Origin: Sordariomycetes sp. S80-01Y
Taxonomy: Eukaryota; Ascomycota; Sordariomycetes
Length of the DNA: 64,000 bases
Direction: 5' to 3'
NCBI GenBank assembly: GCA_037042185.1
Contig: JAXQJY010000025.1
Span: forward strand, 434,001 to 498,000
Shown here one piece after another: positions 23,868 to 32,918 of the stretch (position 1 is the first letter of the stretch; every line of letters begins with the position of its first letter). Under the pieces are notes generated by a model. That model was given only the letters and a program-made list of their open reading frames with translations. It was not told where the DNA came from and ran no database searches. Made by a program: the position numbers and the translations under genes.

Positions 23868-25583
23868 ATGAAGCCCCTTTTCGCCCTCCTCGGCCTCCTG
23901 GCGCCCCTGATCACCGCCCAAGATCTCACCACCTTCACCAACCCCACCCTTCCAGGTTGGCACTCCGACCCTTCGTGCACCTTTGTCGCCCCTTACTTTT
24001 ACTGCGCCACCTCGACGTTTATCTCCTTCCCCGGCATCCCCGTCTACGCCTCCCGCGACCTCATCAACTGGCGCCTCATCTCGCACGCCTGGAACCGCGA
24101 GTCCCAACTGCCCGGTATAAGCTGGAACACCACCGGCCAGCAGGATGGCATGTACGCGCCCACGCTCAGGTACCGGGAAGGGGAGTTTTTCCTGATCTGC
24201 GAGTACCTGGGCATCGAGGGTGAGGGGATCATCGGGGTCCTGTTCCGCTCGGAAGATCCCTTCAGCGACGATGCGTGGTCGGACCCGGTTCGATTTGCTC
24301 CCGAGAAGATCGATCCCGACCTTTTCTGGGATGATGATGGCAAGGTCTACGCTGCCACTCAGGGTATTAGGCTGCAGGAGATTGACCTCGAGACTGGAGA
24401 GTTGGGTGAGCCGGTGGAGATTTGGAACGGAACCGGTGGCGTCTGGCCCGAGGGACCGCACTTCTACAAGAGGGACGGATGGTATTACCTCCTCATCGCC
24501 GAAGGAGGCACTGCTACCGACCACGCCATCACCATCGCCCGTGCCAAAGACATCGAAGGACCCTACGAAGCCTACGAGGGCAACCCCATCCTCACCAACC
24601 GTGGAACGGACGAGTGGTTCCAGACCGTCGGCCACGGAGACCTGTTCCAAGATGAAGATGGGAACTGGTGGGGCATGTGCCTCGCCACGCGATCTGGACC
24701 CGAGTATGAGCATTACCCTATGGGTAGAGAAGCTGTCTTGTTCAACGCCACCTGGGAGGAAGGCGAGTGGCCGGTCCTCGAGCCAGTTAGAGGGCGCATG
24801 GAAGGCTGGCCTCTCCCGGAACGAAGCCGAGACGTCCCCGGCGACGGGCCATTCAATAGTGATCCGGATGACTACACCCTGTCCGAGGGAGACAGCCTGC
24901 CGAAGCATTGGGTTTACTGGCGCGTCCCTCGCGAAGGGGCTTTCACCACAACCGATGAGGGACTGCACATTGTTCCCTCGCGCAACAACCTGACGGGTGT
25001 TCCCTTCTCTGAGGACGACATCGTTCTCACCGGCCAGCGTGGTCTCTCATTCATAGGAAGACGCCAGACTCACTCCTTGTTTGACTTCAATGTCGAGCTG
25101 AGCTTTACGCCCGAGGTCGTCGGACAGGAAGCTGGCATCGCCGTCTTTCTGACCCAGGTCAACCACATCGACCTCAGTCTCGTGCTTCTGAAGCCATGCA
25201 ACGAGAGTGAGCCATCCCTCCACCTGAGGACCCGCGCCGAGGGTACGGGCGGTGCTCCGCCGGCGAAGACCATGAAGCTGCCGGAGAGCTGGGTCGACAG
25301 CCCCGTCAGACTGCACATCACCGCCAAGGACTATAAGTCGTACACGCTCTCGGCAGAGGGCGCTGGCGACTTCGCTGAGACTTTGATGTTGGATGACGCC
25401 TCCAGCGCCCTTGTGAGCGGAGGGAACGGGTCGTTCGTGGGTAGTCTGCTGGGTGCTTTTGCGACTTGCAATGGGAAGGGCGAGGGCGTGGATTGTCCCG
25501 ACGGCGGAGAGGCTGACTTCCAGAACTGGACCTACACGCCGATCGGGCAGTACATTACCGAGGACGAGTGGGTTCCCGTCTAG
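23868..25583 (+). CDS. Secreted GH43 beta-xylosidase/arabinofuranosidase
   Basis: An intronless 571-aa enzyme. I start at 23868 (MKPLFALLGLLAPLITAQ, a signal peptide) rather than the upstream in-frame ATG at 23841, which would bury the signal. The five-bladed propeller carries the three GH43 acids: D34 in GWHSDPSCTF (base), D149 in KIDPDLFWDDDGK (pKa modulator) and E195 in VWPEGPHFYKRDGWYYL (acid). From about residue 320 the C-terminal beta-sandwich (LGLSFIGRRQTHS-like region, VELSFTPEVVGQEAGIAVF) matches the GH43_C2 module of XynB-type beta-xylosidases. It would release xylose or arabinose from hemicellulose oligomers outside the cell. A TATA box and an XlnR-type GGCTAAA lie upstream. Confidence 0.92.
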   Translation: MKPLFALLGLLAPLITAQDLTTFTNPTLPGWHSDPSCTFVAPYFYCATSTFISFPGIPVYASRDLINWRLISHAWNRESQLPGISWNTTGQQDGMYAPTLRYREGEFFLICEYLGIEGEGIIGVLFRSEDPFSDDAWSDPVRFAPEKIDPDLFWDDDGKVYAATQGIRLQEIDLETGELGEPVEIWNGTGGVWPEGPHFYKRDGWYYLLIAEGGTATDHAITIARAKDIEGPYEAYEGNPILTNRGTDEWFQTVGHGDLFQDEDGNWWGMCLATRSGPEYEHYPMGREAVLFNATWEEGEWPVLEPVRGRMEGWPLPERSRDVPGDGPFNSDPDDYTLSEGDSLPKHWVYWRVPREGAFTTTDEGLHIVPSRNNLTGVPFSEDDIVLTGQRGLSFIGRRQTHSLFDFNVELSFTPEVVGQEAGIAVFLTQVNHIDLSLVLLKPCNESEPSLHLRTRAEGTGGAPPAKTMKLPESWVDSPVRLHITAKDYKSYTLSAEGAGDFAETLMLDDASSALVSGGNGSFVGSLLGAFATCNGKGEGVDCPDGGEADFQNWTYTPIGQYITEDEWVPV

Positions 25584-25918
25584 TGGTGGTCAGGTCGTAG
25601 AGTTGAGAAGCTCCTAGATAGAACTCATAGAACGAAACATTATTCATTGGTGATTGGCAACAAGCTCTGCACAGTTCGTCAAGGTGAATACTATTGAAAT
25701 CCTCAGCGCTGAACGCCGTCGATGCAACTATCCTACTTTACAAGCCCTCGTGTATCCCCAAGTGCTCCTGTTCTAACCTAGTGGAAACTGCTCAAACGCG
25801 ATAATATCCTCCACTCCATGCCCTTACGCCTCCCCTCATTCTTCACTTCGATGATATATCTATAAGTGCTGTTGAAGCCAGCCCGTCAACCAAGTAACCA
25901 GTCTCGAAGTCGCGCTCC
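25584..25918. other. Spacer between convergent genes
   Basis: About 335 nt holding the 3' ends of the GH43 gene and set9. Nothing else is seen. Confidence 0.5.
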
Positions 25919-27905
25919 TCACAAGAGAACAAGTTTGGTACTGGCCCTCCTCGGCCGACCACTTCTCCTCAATCCTGCAACATCCTCCTCCACCTCCACC
26001 ATCTTCTTCGCCACTTTCTGCTGCTTCGCAGATTCCGACTTCCTAGGTCGGCCCCTGCCTCTCTTCACAGGTTTAGCCGTTTGCTTCGGCTCGGGCTCCG
26101 GCGAAGACTCGGGTTCTTCGGTGTCCTCACTCGCCCCCTTGTACCCTCTTGCCCGTCGCTCATCGTGCGAATCCAGGAAGCGATGAACCGTACGGTGGTC
26201 GAGAACACGTTCTTCCTTATCGTTGGGACCGGACTTGTCTGTCTTTGGCCAGATGTAGCCATATATCATCGAGTGTCGTTCGCAGCGAGGGCAGGAAGAG
26301 CGCGTGAAGTATGCGTCCTTCTGCACGAAGTACGTTGGGCAATTGCGGCATTGAATCCAAGCCATTGCGGGTTCCGATAGCAAAAGTGGTGTGAGGACGT
26401 AATCCCCAGGCGTGCGCATGCGCGCCTCTGGCGTGGTCTCCTTGATGAAAACTCGGCGTTGATATTTCTTGCGTTTTGGTGGTTCCTCGGCATTTTCAAC
26501 AACCTCAGTTGTTTCGATGCTGACCGCTACTTCAGGCGGAGTTTCGGAGGTCGGCGTGTTGAGAATGTTTTCCAAGGCCATCGGTGTGAGGTCGACTTCT
26601 TTCTTCGAGGGGATGTCTTTAGAAGGTGTAGGCATCCGCCGTGGCGGGCTTTCCTTGTCTGGGGTCGTGACATCCGTATCGACTGCTTCCCCTGCGCTTG
26701 ACGAGCTGCTAGCAGAGGAGGAAGAGCTGCACCTGGCGGTAGCGTTCGTGGTCGCGGTCGTGCCCGCGGTCAGCGTCGGTGCCAGGTGCTTGAAGCGCTT
26801 CGCGGGTGTGAGCGGCGGTGTGGCCAGCGCGTCAATAGGTCGCTTGCGGCCGCTGGGCGTGACGTCGGGGGTCGGCGAGTCGACGGCTTGCGAGCCCCTA
26901 GAAGGGTTCATGCGCGAGCTGCCAGATTTCCTCTTCGAGATTTTGGGCCGCAGGACAGGCGTGACCGAAGACGTCCTGGATGAGTCTCCAACGCTATCTC
27001 CCCTCACTCTCCGTCTGCGCAATGAGTAGCTCTCCTCTGACTTCTCCTCGATGCTAGGCTGCACGGGCATAACCCCTTCTTCCGGCTCCCATCCGTTGCG
27101 TAACCCATTCTCGCAGCTCTGGCAAAGACATTCGCAATTGTCCTCTCCGAAGTAATTATCCCCGTAAGTCACGGTGATCTCATCGCCAACGTCGATGTTC
27201 TTCGTAGCAATGATCTCAATACCAGCTGCACCCGTTGTGACAAGCTTGGCGTTGGAATCGCAGTCATGGTTGGCAAAGCGAGCAGGGCCCATGAACAAAC
27301 TTGTGCTCTTACTCCGCGAAGACACCACAATGCTGAAGTCCTTCTTGCGCGTGGAGATTTCCTTCTCTTCTTCGGGCGTGATAACGACCTGCACTCCGGC
27401 GAGGTACTTGATCGACTCGTTCCTCCGAATGTAGCGTCGCGCGGTGATGGCAGCCTCCTGGGTGACGATCGTATACCGGTTCGTGGAATTCACCTCAAAT
27501 GGGCAGTCAGGGAGGTATATCTGGGCATACCGCCGCAAATGCCTCCTGAAGTCTTCCTTCTCCTTGTCCGTCTTCAATGCCTGCTGGAATCGCCGGATGC
27601 CGTCGGTTGCTAGTAGTCTCTTCTCGGCGGTGTCGAGATCCTTGTTGATGACGAGCTCTTCTTGGACAATTTTGGCAATTTCTTCTTCGCGGACGCCTCG
27701 GGAGGGGTGGTATGTGCCTTTGTTCTTTGGGATAGACGTCCAGTAGTGCACCTGAAGCGTGTTAAAGAGGCGAAGCAGCGCTGGTGCAACTTACGTGATC
27801 GACGAGGGCATCGGTGAGGATGTCATCGTAGGCAGCCAATTGAGCGAGCGTCAGGCGTGCTTTGACGGGCGGAGAGGCCTTGTCCTCCTTCTTGCCACGA
27901 GGCAT
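25919..27905 (-). CDS. set9: Histone H4-K20 methyltransferase Set9
   Basis: Exons 27905-27795 and 27751-25919 (43-nt intron) give about 647 aa. The N-terminus LTLAQLAAYDDILTDALVDH followed by VHYWTSIPKN is the Suv4-20/Set9 leader. The SET domain (about 110-240) has RFANHDCDSNAKL around 195-207 (S-adenosylmethionine and lysine-channel NHxC motif), GDEITVTYGDNYFGEDN around 226-242 and post-SET cysteines 243-250 (CECLCQSC). The long C-terminal part is disordered and Ser/Thr/Pro-rich, then carries a possible zinc site (CRNCPTYF...SSCPRCERHS) and a basic AT-hook-like KRGRGRPRKSE. It methylates nucleosomal H4 Lys20, linked to DNA-damage response and heterochromatin. The start follows the Set9 consensus MPRGKKEDK. 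Confidence 0.93.
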
Positions 27906-28559
27906 CTTGGATCGGTGTCGCGGCAACGGTGGCTTCGGGATTGACTCGAGTCAGGATGCGGGGAGAAGCGTAGGAGGAAGATGGAGAAGAGAAGGTCGTC
28001 GAGATTCGAGTCCAAGAAATGAAGATGCGCTAGGCTGCGGACCGGAGAGCAACTGAGACAGGACCAACGGCGCAAGCCACGGCTCAGAATGGTGAGTTTG
28101 CGCTCGTGCCTCCTAGCTTCATATCTATACAGACCAAGTCTGTTTTATGTCTGTTGTGCGATGAGAGGCGAGATACGAGTTTCCAAAGACGAGCAATTCG
28201 AGGGACGAGAAGACAAAAGAGAGGAACTGTCAGCAGAATGAGTGAACAAAGGACACCATCGCGATTGAGGCCCAGGCTGAATGAGAGGAGGAACGGAAGG
28301 TTGGCTGAGGTGACGGCCGATGCGCATTCCTATTTCCCGCCCAAATGGGTGGCTGGGCGACCGGCGGGGCACCTACAGGGGTTTACAGCGGCCACTCCAC
28401 TGTAGCCCCCAGAAGGAATGGGCCAATCAAGCCACCTCATTCTTGCCGGGTTCTTGCTAGCGTCGACACGTGATCTCGCATCGTCGAAAAGTTCAACGCC
28501 AGAAATGGGTGGTGATGCTGCCCGCGATGTGCTGTCGTTGAGCTGAGCTAGGCGCCACC
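27906..28559. promoter_or_regulatory. Divergent promoter, set9 / mitochondrial uL14
   Basis: A 654-nt region between two divergently transcribed genes, presumably carrying both promoters. I see no TATA box, as expected of housekeeping genes, and no further coding potential. Confidence 0.4.
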
Positions 28560-29089
28560 ATGATTCAATTAAAGGTACTTGTCATTCTGACCACACTTAG
28601 GAGGAAGTAGACTAATCTTTCCCCAGTCAGTATTGAATTGCATCGACAATTCGGGGGCCGCGCTCGTCGAGTGCGCCCTGGTCATCGGCAAGAATAACAA
28701 CGCGCGAATCGGTACGATCCCCTCGACCCTCGACCTTTACACTCGCGAACCGGATATTTCAACCTCTGGCCAATGGAACTAACTCATCTGCAGGTGACCG
28801 TATCGTCGTCGTCGTCAAAGAACACCGCGCCGCCTCCGCGTCCGGCATGGCGGGCATCTCCTCCGCCAACAAAGTCCGTCGAGGCGACATCCGCCACGCC
28901 GTCGTTGTACGCACGAAATACCCTACTCAACGACCTGATGGATCGCAGGTCAAGTTCGACGATAATGCGTGCGTCTTGTTGAACAAGAGCGGTGATCCGG
29001 TGGGAAGTCGGATCAACGGGGTCGTTGCGCAGGAGTTGAAGAAGAAGAAGTGGAGTAAGATCCTGTCGATGGCTCCGATGAACGCTTAA
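28560..29089 (+). CDS. mrpl38: Mitochondrial large-subunit ribosomal protein uL14m
   Basis: Exons 28560-28574, 28627-28711 and 28794-29089 give about 131 aa. The first coding exon holds only five codons (MIQLK), followed by SVLNCIDNSGAALVECALV and, after the second splice, GDRIVVVVKEHRA. The L14 signature appears as SANKVRRGDIRHAVVVRTK, with the conserved FDDNACVLLNKSGDPVGSRI-type C-terminal half. Length and the absence of cytosolic L23-specific features fit the mitochondrial/bacterial-type L14 (yeast Mrpl38), which sits at the subunit interface of the mitoribosome. No long cleavable presequence is seen, as in yeast Mrpl38. The gene symbol follows yeast. Confidence 0.9.
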
Positions 29090-29430
29090 GGGAAGTCGAG
29101 GCCAAGCAAAGGCAAGAAGGGAAAGGTTGGGGGCATCACTTTGTCAAGATATCGTGTACAAGTGTGTACAACAGGACGGCATCTGCGCGGCGTTTTACGT
29201 GTACATCTACTACTCCTCAAAATGTATGTTGATTTAACTTCACGGTAGTTGATCACCAAGGCCAGAATTGTTACATATGTCATATTTCCTCATCTATCAA
29301 TGATTTCCCTCCTCGCCGCCAAACGCCTGGGAGTCGAACCATGCTACTCCTCCAATTCCAGTTGTCAAGCCGTAACGCCATGCCCATACTCGAGTCTCCT
29401 CCAAATCAGGGGTATCGTTGTCGTCGCACA
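29090..29430. other. Spacer between convergent genes
   Basis: A 341-nt region between the 3' ends of the uL14m gene and RPB9. A tRNA-like GGAGTCGAACC string near 29330 does not fold into a tRNA (see rejected items). Confidence 0.5.
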
Positions 29431-30421
29431 TTACTGGAAAATGTGACCGCACTCAGAATTGCAGCACACGTAGAACAATTTCTTGGGCGCGGGTTAATAC
29501 GATATCCACCATCCCGAAGGGGAGAACACAGGGCTTACCATTCCCGTCTCGGCGCTTCGCTGTTGAGACTGGAAGAAGACGGCTTCCTCCCGTCCGCAGA
29601 CCGGGCAAGGCTTGTTGGCACGCGGGAGCTGTAGGGAGCAGATATGTCAGCCAGCAGTTTCTTCAAAAAGTATGAAGAGAAAATGGGGTTGTGCATGTGC
29701 CCATCCGCCCCAGTCTTCAGCTGCTCCCTCATCTCCCAGTAAGATAGTATAATATAGGTGAAGTGTTAAATCACAGCTTGACAGCCATGCCAGATATATC
29801 TCCAAAAAGTGAGCTCGTCTCCGAGTGGTAGGCATCGTACTCGTCGTCGAATTCGTCGATTTCCATGTTGTCGAAGGCATTTTCATCGAAGCCGAGCGGC
29901 GTCTCACTTGCTGCGAGCAGCTCATCGAGGGTTTGCGCGCTGGCTCGGCGTAGCTTCTGTTCATCCATTCGGTCCAGGTTCATCTGCGGCGCTTCTCGTT
30001 GTGTCGATAGGTTGTTCCTTGACGTCTTCCTCACGAGGTCCACGTCCATCGTCCCCCCACATGTCTGACAGGCAATAACAGTCCCACACATCAAGCAGCA
30101 TGTGGCCTTACATCCATCGTCCTCACCATGGGCAGGGGCATTGCAAGCAAAGGGGCCACTAACCGTAGGATCACTGCCGACGTCCTGGGTCACACCGGCG
30201 GTCTCGCCCGCGCTCGTGTTCAGGACATTGCGGAAAACGCACGTCGTCTGCGCGTCCTCGGTGTAGAAACATGTCCGGCATGTAAATTGCAATTTATGCA
30301 TCTCCTCGTCCTCCTTGGGGTAGAGCATGTTGGAGCACTCGGAGCAGAAGCGGAAAGTAACTTGTTCGTGTTCGGGCTTCTTGCCACCGGCGTCGGAAGA
30401 AGGGGATTGGGGGGTCGCCAT
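29431..30421 (-). CDS. rpb9: RNA polymerase II subunit Rpb9, with a possible long isoform
   Basis: Canonical exons 30421-30164, 29628-29539 and 29481-29431 give about 131-132 aa. The N-terminal zinc ribbon is FRFCSECSNMLYPKED...FTCRTCFYTED and the second, TFIIS-like ribbon is CPVCGREEAVFFQSQQRSA...YVCCNSECGHIFQ. The junction restores SDPT/LPRANKPC, matching the family's DPTLPR. Rpb9 helps RNA polymerase II with start-site choice, proofreading and TFIIS-stimulated cleavage. Oddity: intron 1 is 535 nt, far longer than others here, and stays open in frame from exon 1 to a stop at 29771. Reading through gives a 216-aa product in which the second zinc ribbon is replaced by another Cys-rich segment (CKATCCLMCGTVIACQTCGG) and an acidic tail. 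Whether that isoform is made is unknown. Confidence 0.9.
29629..30163 (-). other. Long rpb9 intron 1 with in-frame coding potential
   Basis: Donor GTTAGT at 30163 and acceptor CTACAG at 29629 bound a 535-nt intron. Its first roughly 390 nt continue the Rpb9 exon-1 frame without a stop for about 130 codons. The segment encodes a Cys-rich patch, then LDELLAASETPLGFDEN and an acidic, Tyr/Ser-containing end before a stop at 29771-29773. It could be a retained-intron isoform, an alternative last exon, or an insertion that happens to stay open. Confidence 0.5.
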
Positions 30422-31728
30422 AATGAAATGCGCTGTCGCGTTCTCGTCGATATTGTATGTGAGGGTGAGGAAAATAGAATGTCGATGGGGTTTGGTGTTG
30501 TTTGGTGTTGTGCAGTTGGTGACAAAGGCGCGTTTGATGGTGGAAGATGAAGGAAGGACGTGAGTCGAAGTCGAAGTGCAGGCAAATTTTGGCGGGGCAC
30601 TCTAACAGCACTAGGTTTGCTCAGGCTGCCACGGCAGGTAAAGGGAGAGTTAAAGACAGGGAATTTGAATCTTGGGTGGCGGACTTCCTTTAACAATTGC
30701 TTTATCGGTGGTCGCTTGAGTCATCATTAAATTTGGCCTGATATCGTATGAATTAGGCACATAGCCGATGCCCTCTTGTCGCCTTCGAGGCTGCGGTGCC
30801 AGGTGCTAAGTGGCCATACCTAACTGTGAGGCGAAGACAGCCCAGACACACGCCTCATCGCAAGTCTGACCAACAAGACTGATATCAGCTGGGCGACTGA
30901 ATCATAGCCCTCGAAGGTGTTTCTTCAGGTAGCTGTTACATAAATCTATGGACCTTGAACGATGGCGTTGAGCTGAAGTGCGGATTCGGTCTTGTCAGAA
31001 GGCCTCATGACATTGTGTTGCCGTAGCGTCCTCGTCCCTTGCATGAACCCTCCTCGACGGCACGACTCAGGTTCCTGATGAACACCACCACTACCACTGA
31101 CATGATCCCGTTTCGTTTCACCGGCAACATCGGACCATCGGCTGCTCGTGGTAAAATACGGCACATCGTACCTTGTTGATTAATGTCTCAGTCAAATCAC
31201 GCGGTGGTCTTGAAGCGGACCCGAGGCGCGACACCACCATAGCTTCGCCGCAGGGTAGCCTACCAACCCCAGACACCTGACCGCGGCGCTGACCTCACGC
31301 GCCCAACACCATCAAGCAACGCCAACGGGATGCAACGTCAGTGGATCTTCGACACCATCTCCAGCCTTGGTTGCAGCCTCGTGATCATCCCAAACAGTAG
31401 AAGCCTTGGTTTGCGTGGTCGCTAATCCGATCCCGCGAATTGGATCACGTCAGGGATTCTCCCAGGTCAGCCTATTAAAACCCCCGCACTTTCTACAGAT
31501 TTCTGCGCGTGGCTCGTTGCTGTGCCACTGCGGAGAGAGCAAACCACCAACGCGGGGATCCCTTAAACAAGACCTCCACGCACGTCATTTCTCAACCTCT
31601 TCCCATCCCACCTTCAGCCCGCTGTTGTACTTCTCTACTGCCCACCCGGAGTCTTTGATCTTGCTGTCGTACAACCTTAGCTCACGCAACTTTGTAAACT
31701 TGTAAATTTACGTCTCAATCCCGCCAAC
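30422..31728. promoter_or_regulatory. Divergent intergenic region, rpb9 / ess1
   Basis: A 1.3-kb spacer from which rpb9 (minus) and ess1 (plus) diverge. A 10-bp direct duplication (TTTGGTGTTG twice, 30491-30510) lies in the rpb9 leader. The ess1 side has a pyrimidine-rich leader. No further gene is seen. Confidence 0.4.
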
Positions 31729-32358
31729 ATGGTACGCCAACCTACCCTTCGTTGCCCGCATAGCTGCTGACCAAACCAGTCCGACGCCGGCCTCCCCCAG
31801 GGCTGGGAAGTCCGCCACTCCAACTCCAAAAACCTTCCCTACTACTTCAACGCATCCACTCGCGAATCCCGCTGGGAGCCCCCTAGCGGCACCGACGTCG
31901 AAAAGCTGAAGCACTACATGGCTGTCAACCACTCGGCCAACACCGCCCCTCAAGCTTCTGGAGGGTCCGACGGCAACAAGATCCGCGCCGCACATCTGCT
32001 CATCAAGCACGCTGAGTCCCGCCGTCCGTCCAGCTGGAGGGAGGCCGAGATTACACGCAGCAAAGACGAGGCGAGGCAGATCATTGAGAAGCACCAGAAG
32101 AAGATCGCCGATGGAGACGCGACGTTGGGCGAGCTCGCCTTGACGGAGAGCGATTGCTCAAGTGCAAGGAAGAGCGGTGATCTGGGCTATTTTGGCAAGG
32201 GCGATATGCAAAAGGAGTTTGAGGAGGCCGCTTTTGCGTTGCAGAAAGGTGGGATCAGCGGTGTCGTCGAGACCGCCAGTGGGCTGCACTTGATCCAGAG
32301 GTATGCTTCCACTCTCTCACGGCCTGATCTATTGCTAACCGGCCACAGACTGGAGTAA
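31729..32358 (+). CDS. ess1: Pin1/Ess1 phospho-specific prolyl isomerase
   Basis: Exons 31729-31731, 31780-32300 and 32349-32358 give about 177 aa. The first coding exon is the ATG alone. The WW domain (GLPQGWEVRHSNSKNLPYYFNASTRESRWEPP) binds pSer/pThr-Pro. The parvulin domain begins at IRAAHLLIKHAESRRPSSW, with the phosphate-binding basic loop, and continues TESDCSSARKSGDLGYFGKGDMQ (catalytic Cys in SDCSSA) to the last residues LIQRLE, finished by the 10-nt terminal exon. The enzyme isomerises phospho-Ser/Thr-Pro bonds, classically in the RNA polymerase II CTD and cell-cycle regulators. It is essential in yeast. It diverges from rpb9, another RNA polymerase II gene. Confidence 0.95.
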
Positions 32359-32918
32359 CCGCTGCTGCGAGAGTTTGTGTCTGCTTGCGAAGACTTTTGC
32401 AATGGAGCAATCCAGGCCGAAGGCACCAAGAAAAGCCACACGGCATAGAAAATAACCAAAAATGTGGCGGGTTTATTCCAGTATCATGTTACCACCAGAT
32501 GTACCTGCTCTGACTTTGACATCCTAACTAATCTGCATATTGCTGTGCCATGGCTACGCCTTACATGTGTCAGGTATCTAGACTAGTAGTCCTATTATGG
32601 GTACCTACATACTCAGTAGGCTCTTCCTTAGGAGCATGGCCTGGGTGTGTTCTTGTGGCAGGGCCGCATTCCATTGCTTCTCTACATGTTCTCCAAACCA
32701 GCAGGGTATCATCTGTCAACCTCTCGGTTCGACAATTCAATAAGAACCAACAGCGCTGTCGCGACGCGTGAACCCCAGCTTCATCCAACTTTGCTCGATT
32801 TCTCAGGGTGACTGGGTTTCCCGGTGTCTGGCGACTCAAATGCGACCTTCGTTTCAAACCACCGCAGTGGGAAGTTGATGGTAACTACTATGAAGCCGCG
32901 CCCAGAGCCTCAGGTTTT
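32359..32918. other. Spacer between convergent genes
   Basis: A 560-nt region holding the 3' ends of ess1 and the LrgAB-like gene. No gene is recognised. Confidence 0.5.

Noticed and set aside
23826-24968. 380-residue open frame antisense to the GH43 gene
   Set aside because: It mirrors the codon pattern of a GC-rich gene on the other strand, has no domain, and the sense strand has a complete GH43 active site.
29325-29395. tRNA-like GGAGTCGAACC near the rpb9 3' end
   Set aside because: T stem pairs at only three of five positions, the anticodon stem is poor and the acceptor halves do not match. At best it is a chance string or a very decayed tRNA.
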